Shown piece after piece: positions 1 through 4,488 of a DNA stretch of 6,276 nt. Position numbers and translations under genes: made by a program. A model generated the notes under the pieces. The model had not been told where the DNA came from and searched no databases. It saw nothing but the letters and a program-made list of their open reading frames with translations. The stretch covers positions 1 to 6,276 of the forward strand of contig CAMWKX010000077.1 in the NCBI GenBank assembly GCA_947174955.1, written 5' to 3'. How positions within the stretch are numbered: the stretch's first letter is position 1; each line of letters begins with the position of its first letter. Source of the DNA: an uncultured Clostridia bacterium (GTDB lineage Bacteria; Bacillota; Clostridia; Christensenellales; Borkfalkiaceae).

Positions 1-134
1 TGCTCTACCCTGACCTACTTCGGGTAAATATTTTTGAATTCCTGCTGGGCGCATCCGACTACTTCGACTTTTTTATTGAAAATAATGGAGCGCGTACTCG
101 TCGTGCCCTGGTCAAGTGATAAAACGTATTTCAT
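1..134 (-). pseudogene. glpK: Glycerol kinase, N-terminal part only, interrupted by TAG (partial at window edge)
   Basis: Reading leftwards from the ATG at 134-132 gives 39 codons beginning MKYVLSLDQGTTSTR. This is the N-terminal FGGY-kinase signature of glycerol kinase (LDQGTTS-R, phosphate-binding loop), followed by a QQEFKNIYPK segment that matches the family's Q-EF-QIYPK stretch. The enzyme phosphorylates glycerol with ATP to give glycerol-3-phosphate in the cytoplasm. Codon 40 is TAG (17-15), where the family normally continues P-G-W-V-E-H. The codons after the stop read V-R-V-E and the first two bases of a His or Gln codon, so the frame is kept after the damage. This could be a real nonsense mutation, a pair of compensating indels, or a sequence error near a contig end. 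An alternative ATG lies at 140-138, but it is upstream of the likely transcription start. No ribosome binding site is visible. The identity is confident; whether the gene is functional is undecided. Confidence 0.8.
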
Positions 135-141
135 AAACATT

Positions 142-170
142 ATTTTATCACAGAGCGGCAAACGTGTCAA
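142..170 (-). promoter_or_regulatory. Sigma-A-type promoter of glpK
   Basis: On the minus strand there is a perfect -35 TTGACA (170-165), a 17-nt spacer and a -10 TAAAAT (147-142). Transcription should start about seven bases beyond the -10, around 136-134. That coincides with the ATG at 134, so the message would have essentially no 5' leader. Confidence 0.75.
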
Positions 171-177
171 TAACCAA

Positions 178-207
178 GCCGCCCCGCCGACAAGTCGGCG
201 GGGCGGC
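178..207 (-). terminator. GC-rich hairpin after the metal-efflux operon
   Basis: A perfect 13-bp inverted repeat (178-190 with 195-207, loop CAAG) lies just beyond the stop codon of the efflux ATPase. On the minus strand it is followed by only a weak U-rich stretch (TTGGTTATT). It is therefore a plausible but not textbook intrinsic terminator, separating the ATPase transcript from the glpK promoter that begins 7 nt further on. Confidence 0.6.
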
Positions 208-212
208 GATAA

Positions 213-2543
213 TTATTTAATTAAAGCAGTTCTAAGCGCGTTACATACCGCAATCAACATTACGCCGACGTCGGCGAAGATAGAAATAATCAGCGGGAAC
301 GAAGGTATCGCAATGCTCAAAGCCATAATCGCAAACTTGACTACAAGCGAGCCGACGATGTTTTCCACCACTATTCTGCGCGTGCCCTTGGCAATCTTTC
401 TCGCCTTGGGCAACATTTTCAGATTGTCGGATACGAGCACGATATCGCTCGCCTCGATAGCCGCATCGCTTCCCACGCGCCCCATCGACACCGCACAGTT
501 TGCAACCGTCATTACGGGCGCGTCGTTTATACCGTCGCCCGCGTAAATGAGCCCGCCCTGCGCCTTTAACGCCTGAGCCCTTTCGAGCTTCTCGTCGGGC
601 AACAGCCCTGCGAAAACTCCGTCCAGTCCAAGCTCTTTGGCAACTCCGTCGGCGCGCGCCGCGTTGTCGCCCGTAAGCATATACGCGCCCGCAACGCCGC
701 CCTTTTTCAGTTCGGCAATCGCCTCCGCCGCGCCCTCTTTTATGCGGTCGTCAATCTCGATAACCCCAACATATGCGCCGTCCAACGCTATATACACGAG
801 CGTAGACGCGCTCTCTTTGGCGGTAAATTCAACGTTGTTTTCACTTAAAAGCTGAGCGTTGCCGCACAACAGAACCTTGCCGTTTACCGTGCAGGTCACG
901 CCTCTGCCCGCCACCTCCTTCGCATCCTCGGCAGCGTATGGAGTTTCCACTTCCTTAAAAGCCGCGGCTATGGGGTGGGACGAGAATTTTTCGGCACAGG
1001 CGGCAAGCTTCAACGCCTCTTCCGACGAATAAGACTTTACCGCGAACACGCCTTCCGTCAGTGTGCCCGTCTTGTCGAACGCGGCAACCGTCGCCTTTGC
1101 AAGTTCGTCTATACAGGTGGAGCCTTTGACCAAAATGCCGTCTTTCGCGCTTCTGCCTATGCCGCCGAAATATGCGAGCGGCACGGAGATAACCAGTGCG
1201 CAGGGGCAGGAAATTACCAGGAAGGACAGCGCCTTGTAAATCCAGTCGGAATAGATTGCCCAGGTATACGCACCAGCTACGGCGCAGATAATCGTGGGCA
1301 CGATGCCCGCCACGATAAGCGCGGCAACCACTACCGCGGGGGTGTAATACTTTGCAAACTTGGTAATGAATTTTTCGGGCTTAGCCTTTTTGGCTGTCGA
1401 GTTTTCAACGAGCTCTAAAATTTTGGAAACCGCGGAATTTTTGTATTCGCGTATAACCTCGGCGGTAATAACACCCGAAATATTTATTGCGCCCGACAGT
1501 ATTTCGTCGCTCGCCTTGACCTCGCGCGGCATAGCCTCGCCGTTAAGGCATTTCATATCGAGTGCCGTTTCACCCGACAATATGCGGCAGTCGACGGGCA
1601 CTTTCTCGCCCGCTTTTATCAATATTTTATCGCCGAGCGCAAGGCTTTCGGGCGCGACTATAATCTGTTCGTCGCCCATTATAAGCGTTGCCGTATCGCT
1701 CTTTAAATCCATAAGGCGGGTTATGGAGCGGCGGGACGAACCGACCGCAACCGACTGCAACAGCTCGCCTATGCGGTACAGAAGCATTACCGCGACGCCC
1801 TCGAAAAGACCGTCGCCCGTCGTTATGCCCAGCACCACCGCGCCGACCGAGGCAATCGTCATCAGAAAGTTTTCGTCGAACACTCTGCCCTTTGCAATGT
1901 TGCGCACGGTGTTCCATAAAACGATATAGCCCGCCGCCGCAAACGCCACGCCGTACAGCGCGTAGATAACGTAAGTTACCGCGCCGCCGAGCTTTAAAAA
2001 GTCGAGCACAACCGCGGGAATAAAGAACACCGCGGACACGATAACGGCTATTATGTCGACAAGGTTTTCCTTAAAAACGCTCTTCTTTTTGCCGCCGCCC
2101 TCTTCAACGATTTTAACGTCCTCGAAGTGGGTTATGCAGTACACCGACTTGTCGTACGCCTCGCGCGTGCCCGCCTTTAAAATTACGGTCATATTCATAA
2201 AATCAACCGTCGCGGAAACGCCGTCAATTTTGTTCAGCTCCTCTTCGAGCTCCCGCGCGCAGTTGGCACAGCACAGATTTGCAATCTTGATTTTCTTGCA
2301 GTCCGCCGCAACCTCTTTCACACTTTCTTCGCCGCCCTCTTCGCCGACGATTTTCGCGTCCTCGAAGTGATTACAGCAGTATAGTGCGGGGTCTATCGCG
2401 TTTTCTGCGCAGTCGAGAATGACTTTCCCGCCTATAAAATCTACGGTTGCACTCGCAACGCCCTCTATCTTATTCAGCTCCTCTTCAAGCTCCCTCGCGC
2501 AGTTGGCGCAGTCCAAACCTTCTATTCTGTATTTCTTAATCAT
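213..2543 (-). CDS. cadA: P1B-type heavy-metal efflux ATPase (Zn/Cd/Pb, CadA/ZntA type)
   Basis: A 776-residue inner-membrane pump that uses ATP to export soft divalent metals. Two N-terminal heavy-metal-associated (HMA) domains carry CxxC sites (C12/C15 and C92/C95). The membrane metal site is SCPCAL (C446-P-C448). The phosphorylation motif DKTGT starts at D490. The SSHP motif has H523-P524, the nucleotide/hinge motifs are MLTGDN (622-627) and GDGIND (669-674). In the last two helices K736 and D758 (ADVG), with NALR at 768-771, match the Zn/Cd/Pb subgroup (P1B-2) rather than the copper pumps. The actuator loop reads LNGEAMP (333-339), where TGES is usual. The gene looks intact and full length. 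Its ATG lies inside the sensor gene (8-nt overlap), and AAGGAG at 2562-2557 stands 13 nt upstream, which suggests translational coupling. Metal choice within Zn, Cd and Pb is inferred from family and context. Confidence 0.95.
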   Translation of the reverse strand: MIKKYRIEGLDCANCARELEEELNKIEGVASATVDFIGGKVILDCAENAIDPALYCCNHFEDAKIVGEEGGEESVKEVAADCKKIKIANLCCANCARELEEELNKIDGVSATVDFMNMTVILKAGTREAYDKSVYCITHFEDVKIVEEGGGKKKSVFKENLVDIIAVIVSAVFFIPAVVLDFLKLGGAVTYVIYALYGVAFAAAGYIVLWNTVRNIAKGRVFDENFLMTIASVGAVVLGITTGDGLFEGVAVMLLYRIGELLQSVAVGSSRRSITRLMDLKSDTATLIMGDEQIIVAPESLALGDKILIKAGEKVPVDCRILSGETALDMKCLNGEAMPREVKASDEILSGAINISGVITAEVIREYKNSAVSKILELVENSTAKKAKPEKFITKFAKYYTPAVVVAALIVAGIVPTIICAVAGAYTWAIYSDWIYKALSFLVISCPCALVISVPLAYFGGIGRSAKDGILVKGSTCIDELAKATVAAFDKTGTLTEGVFAVKSYSSEEALKLAACAEKFSSHPIAAAFKEVETPYAAEDAKEVAGRGVTCTVNGKVLLCGNAQLLSENNVEFTAKESASTLVYIALDGAYVGVIEIDDRIKEGAAEAIAELKKGGVAGAYMLTGDNAARADGVAKELGLDGVFAGLLPDEKLERAQALKAQGGLIYAGDGINDAPVMTVANCAVSMGRVGSDAAIEASDIVLVSDNLKMLPKARKIAKGTRRIVVENIVGSLVVKFAIMALSIAIPSFPLIISIFADVGVMLIAVCNALRTALIK
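2226..2510 (-). repeat. Tandem HMA-domain duplication inside cadA
   Basis: Residues 12-26 and 92-106 of the ATPase are the identical 15-mer CANCARELEEELNKI. The domain ends also match (HFEDAKIV at 59-66, HFEDVKIV at 139-146), giving an 80-residue period. The two DNA copies of the 15-mer (2466-2510 and 2226-2270) agree at 39 of 45 bases, and all differences are synonymous. The repeat is therefore either a fairly recent duplication or strongly constrained at the protein level. Confidence 0.85.
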
Positions 2544-2889
2544 TGCAGTTCAAATGCTCCTTTGCCACCGAAATCATCGTTAAGATATGCCCGTCGGCAA
2601 TCGAATAAATTACCTGTTTGCCCGCGCGGCGGCACTTTATTATGCGGTGGTCTTTAAGGGTTTTGAGCTGGTGCGAAACCGCGCTCTGATTGCCGCCCAC
2701 CGCCTGCGTTAAGTGCTCTACGCACAGTTCGCCGCAGGATAACGCCAGAAGTATTTTGAGGCGCGACGGCTCGCTTATCGCCTTGAACCGCGCGGCAAGC
2801 TCGTTCAAATCGTCCTCGCACGGCATACTTTCAAGTGCGCAGCGCATATGCTCCTCGTGTTCCGTTTTTTCCTTTATACTGTCTTGCAT
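2536..2889 (-). CDS. ArsR/SmtB-family metal-sensing repressor
   Basis: A 117-residue winged-helix repressor of the usual family length. The core runs from about residue 28 to 98, with the recognition-helix region NQSAVSHQLKTLKDH (67-81) and the wing RRAGKQVIYSI (87-97). Metal ligands can be read in two places. The last helix has D99-G-H101 and, after ten residues, H112-L-N-C115; this matches the alpha-5 site of SmtB/CzrA-type zinc sensors except that the last ligand is Cys. The alpha-3 segment reads ELCVEHL (54-60), keeping only one Cys of the ELCVC box of CadC/ArsR. The N-terminus adds H11, H14, C17 and C24. The start is preceded by GGAGGAG at 2900-2894. The gene is first in the operon with the efflux ATPase and has an operator at its own promoter, so it is very likely an autorepressor released by Zn, Cd or Pb. 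The exact metal is inferred. Confidence 0.93.
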   Translation of the reverse strand: MQDSIKEKTEHEEHMRCALESMPCEDDLNELAARFKAISEPSRLKILLALSCGELCVEHLTQAVGGNQSAVSHQLKTLKDHRIIKCRRAGKQVIYSIADGHILTMISVAKEHLNCND

Positions 2890-2931
2890 AACTCTCCTCC
2901 CCCTTTCATTATATGCTTTCGGGGCTTAACT

Positions 2932-2949
2932 TATGAATTGTTATTCATA
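2932..2949 (-). promoter_or_regulatory. SmtB/ArsR-type operator at the sensor promoter
   Basis: A 7-bp perfect inverted repeat, TATGAAT / ATTCATA, with a 4-nt centre. Its core reads TGAA, six bases, TTCA, the same layout as SmtB-family operators. It overlaps the last base of the -10 box and covers the expected transcription start near 2942, so a bound dimer would block RNA polymerase. It is the obvious site for the adjacent sensor protein. Confidence 0.8.
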
Positions 2950-2977
2950 TGATAATATATTGTTTTGTACTTGTCAA
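2949..2977 (-). promoter_or_regulatory. Promoter of the sensor-efflux operon
   Basis: The minus strand carries -35 TTGACA (2977-2972), a 17-nt spacer and -10 TATCAT (2954-2949). The leader to the ATG at 2889 would be about 50 nt and holds the operator in its first part. The weaker -10 next to a perfect -35 fits a regulated promoter. Confidence 0.8.
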
Positions 2978-2988
2978 GCGTTTTGCAA

Positions 2989-3025
2989 CAAAAAAACGGC
3001 CGCGATTTTCGCGACCGTTTTTTTG
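2989..3025 (-). terminator. Intrinsic terminator after the small membrane-protein gene
   Basis: The stem is an A-tract with CGG and CGCGA (2990-3005) pairing with TCGCG, CCG and a T-tract (3009-3024), with a 3-nt TTT loop and one C/A mismatch. T-runs occur on both strands, so it could work in both directions. It lies 14 nt past the stop codon of the membrane-protein gene and just upstream of the sensor promoter, which insulates the metal operon. Confidence 0.9.
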
Positions 3026-3038
3026 TTAGATTTAAAAA

Positions 3039-3554
3039 TTATTTTTTAAGTGCGCCCGTAATACCTGCACCGCCTGCGAGCATACCGAAGATTGCCGTAA
3101 GCCAAAGTCCTGCCGCGGGCGAGGTTTTCGCACTTGCAATACCGATATCGGCTTGATATTTGTCGCAGAAGGTATAGGTCGTTATAATCGCTACGACAGC
3201 GCAGATAACGGTAAGAGCCGCAAGACCTACTACTACCCACTTCATTACGCTGATATCAACAAACTTGGAAGCAACGTAAGCAATTGCGGTAAGAATTGCA
3301 AGCACAAGCGTTATGTAAGCGAACGCCGCCATTGCACCGTAGCCGTCAATTCCGTCTTTAGCGTCGCTGTTAGCTTTTGCCCAATCCGCAAGCTTTGCAG
3401 TCTCTGTGTTTGAACCGCCGCCCAACAAACCCGAAGCCGTTGTCGTAGTAGACGTCCAATCGATGCAAACGCCTACGATTACCATAATTACGCTCACGGC
3501 CAGAACGCCGAAAAGAATGAGCGTAATCAAGTCAAGTTTCTTGTTTTTTGCCAT
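3039..3554 (-). CDS. Small four-helix membrane protein, function unknown
   Basis: I do not recognise this family. The 171-residue product (start MAKNKKLD) has a short Lys-rich N-terminus and four hydrophobic segments at about 9-31, 73-96, 104-127 and 146-168. A polar loop of about 40 residues lies between the first two; it is rich in Thr, Gly, Ser and Asp/Lys and is probably outside. Single Cys residues sit at the outer end of helix 1 (C30) and after helix 3 (C130). The last helix is small-residue rich (GMLAGGAGITGAL) and ends in KK. An in-frame ATG at 3590 would add 12 residues, but it lies at or before the likely transcription start, whereas the chosen ATG has AAAGGAG (3569-3563) at an 8-nt spacing. 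It is monocistronic, with its own promoter and terminator. The arrangement resembles tetraspan proteins generally, but no function can be inferred. Confidence 0.85.
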   Translation of the reverse strand: MAKNKKLDLITLILFGVLAVSVIMVIVGVCIDWTSTTTTASGLLGGGSNTETAKLADWAKANSDAKDGIDGYGAMAAFAYITLVLAILTAIAYVASKFVDISVMKWVVVGLAALTVICAVVAIITTYTFCDKYQADIGIASAKTSPAAGLWLTAIFGMLAGGAGITGALKK

Positions 3555-3592
3555 AATTTTAACTCCTTTCAAACATTTTATTTTATGCAAAT

Positions 3593-3622
3593 ATTATATA
3601 TACTTTATCATAAAAATGTCAA
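3593..3622 (-). promoter_or_regulatory. Promoter of the small membrane-protein gene
   Basis: On the minus strand: -35 TTGACA (3622-3617), an 18-nt spacer and -10 TATAAT (3598-3593). Both boxes are perfect consensus, predicting strong, probably constitutive expression. The expected start near 3586 supports translation from the ATG at 3554 rather than 3590. Confidence 0.85.
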
Positions 3623-3673
3623 CGCTTTTATACAGTTTTTATTATAATTGAAATCGATTTACCTTTAAATCAA

Positions 3674-3703
3674 TTGACAACCACGCACACGTTTTGATAG
3701 AAT
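3674..3703 (+). promoter_or_regulatory. Promoter of the tRNA-Ser unit
   Basis: The -35 is TTGACA (3674-3679), followed by an 18-nt spacer and -10 TAGAAT (3698-3703). Transcription would start near 3710, giving the pre-tRNA a 5' leader of about 80 nt that contains the truncated tRNA copy. The promoter diverges from that of the membrane-protein gene; the 51 nt between the two -35 boxes hold only AT-rich sequence and a small palindrome, AAATCGATTT (3651-3660). Confidence 0.75.
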
Positions 3704-3713
3704 AACACTCGCA

Positions 3714-3809
3714 AACTCAATAACTTACGCAGAGATGGCGGAGCGGTACTCCGTGACGCTCCGCGAATTACAAACAACTCAATAACTTACGCAGAGATGG
3801 CGGAGCGGT
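3714..3809 (+). repeat. 34-nt direct repeat spanning the tRNA-Ser 5' end
   Basis: Positions 3714-3747 and 3776-3809 are identical over 34 bases, offset by 62. Each copy holds 15 nt of upstream flank (starting AACTCAATAACTTAC) and the first 19 nt of the tRNA gene. Only the second copy continues into a complete tRNA. This is the mark of a local partial duplication. It includes the 5' end, not the 3' end that integrases usually target. Confidence 0.95.
3729..3764 (+). other. Truncated tRNA-Ser 5' fragment forming a hairpin
   Basis: The first 19 bases match the acceptor and D-arm start of the downstream tRNA-Ser (3791-3809); the sequence then diverges. The fragment can fold as GCGGAGCG (3738-3745) with CGCTCCGC (3757-3764), an 8-bp stem with an 11-nt loop. 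The same CGCTCCGC is complementary to GCGGAGCG at 3800-3807 in the mature tRNA D-arm region. No T-run follows, so it is not an evident terminator. It is either a duplication relic or a leader structure that affects tRNA folding or processing. Confidence 0.7.
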
Positions 3810-3878
3810 CGAACGCGGCGGTCTTGAAAACCGTTGATGGGCAACTATCCGGGGGTTCAAATCCCTCTCTCTGCGCCA
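3791..3878 (+). tRNA. tRNA-Ser (anticodon UGA)
   Basis: A complete class II tRNA. The acceptor stem is GCAGAGA / TCTCTGC (3791-3797 with 3868-3874), followed by discriminator G and an encoded CCA (3876-3878). The D stem is GCG/CGC, and the anticodon stem GCGGT/ACCGT closes the loop CTTGAAA with anticodon TGA. The long variable arm GATGG-GCAA-CTATC is typical of serine tRNAs, and the T arm has TTCAAAT. It decodes UCA and, by wobble, other UCN codons. Confidence 0.97.
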
Positions 3879-3880
3879 AA

Positions 3881-3907
3881 TCCCGCCGCACACTTATCAC
3901 GGCGGGA
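3881..3907 (+). terminator. Hairpin between tRNA-Ser and hpt (weak or leaky terminator)
   Basis: TCCCGCCG (3881-3888) pairs with CGGCGGGA (3900-3907) over 8 bp with an 11-nt loop, starting 2 nt after the tRNA CCA. It is followed by AAAATCTTTAA rather than a proper T-run. It could be a poor terminator that lets transcription continue into hpt, or a structure that guides tRNA 3' processing. Confidence 0.4.
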
Positions 3908-3937
3908 AAATCTTTAATATAAGGAGCATTTTTACAA

Positions 3938-4477
3938 ATGAACGACGATTTACAGTGCGTGTACCTGTCTGAAGAACAAATCGGGGAAAAAGTCAAAGAA
4001 GCGGCGGCGTGGCTTGACGAACGCTTCAAAGGAAAAAATCCGCTCTGCATAAGCGTGTTAAAGGGCAGCGTAATGTTTTTCTGCGACCTCGTGCGCGCTA
4101 TGGAAACTCCCGTGCAGATCGATTTTATGACAATCTCGTCTTACGGCAAATCCACCCAAAGCTCGGGAATGCCCAAAATAGTAATGGATCTGGCGGCTTC
4201 CGTCGAGGGGCGCGACGTAATTCTGGTCGAAGACATCGTTGACAGCGGCAACACCCTTTATAAAATGCGCGACCTGCTCGTAGGGCGCGGGGCGAAATCG
4301 TTTACCGTAGTAACCCTTTTGGACAAGCCGTCGCGCAGAAAGGTTGACATAAAAGCCGACTTCTCCTGCTTCGAGGTTGAAGACGAGTTCATAGTAGGTT
4401 ACGGTTTGGACTACGACCAGCAATACCGCAGTCTGCCCTATATAGCGATTTTAAAGCGCGAAGTTTACGAAAAATAA
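3938..4477 (+). CDS. hpt: Hypoxanthine(-guanine) phosphoribosyltransferase
   Basis: A 179-residue cytoplasmic purine-salvage enzyme of normal family length that joins hypoxanthine or guanine to PRPP, giving IMP or GMP. Visible family features in order are the LKGS loop (41-44), the flexible active-site loop SSYGKST (67-73), the PRPP-binding motif ILVEDIVDSGNTL (95-107, acidic pair E98/D99 and D102), the base-recognition Lys in LLDKPSRR (K130), and the C-terminal FIVGYGLDYDQQYRSLPYI (151-169), with D158 in the usual metal-binding place. AAGGAG stands 11 nt before the ATG. No separate promoter is apparent between the tRNA and this gene. The permease starts 11 nt after its stop, so the two form one transcription unit for purine uptake and salvage. 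Confidence 0.97.
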   Translation: MNDDLQCVYLSEEQIGEKVKEAAAWLDERFKGKNPLCISVLKGSVMFFCDLVRAMETPVQIDFMTISSYGKSTQSSGMPKIVMDLAASVEGRDVILVEDIVDSGNTLYKMRDLLVGRGAKSFTVVTLLDKPSRRKVDIKADFSCFEVEDEFIVGYGLDYDQQYRSLPYIAILKREVYEK

Positions 4478-4488
4478 GAGGTAAAATT

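Noticed and set aside
34..546. Plus-strand open frame of 170 codons
   Set aside because: It is antisense to the glycerol kinase start and the end of the efflux ATPase, runs through the hairpin at 178-207, and has no ribosome binding site.
975..1929. Plus-strand open frames opposite the ATPase
   Set aside because: They are shadows of a gene with all catalytic P-type ATPase motifs on the minus strand.
3555..3590. Upstream extension of the small membrane protein (MHKIKCLKGVKI)
   Set aside because: The ATG at 3590 is at or before the expected transcription start, has no ribosome binding site, and the next ATG has an ideal one.
3714..3809. Attachment site of an integrative element at tRNA-Ser
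   Set aside because: The repeat holds the 5' end of the tRNA and its upstream flank rather than the 3' end, the copies are only 62 nt apart, and no integrase gene is present.
3879..3937. Purine riboswitch before the salvage genes
   Set aside because: The gap is only 59 nt and holds just an 8-bp hairpin and the ribosome binding site; it is too short for the three-helix aptamer and shows none of its conserved loops.
3787..4050. Minus-strand open frame of 87 codons crossing the tRNA gene, containing AQREGFEPPDS
   Set aside because: This peptide is the antisense translation of a serine tRNA, a well-known artefact, and the rest overlaps hpt in antisense.
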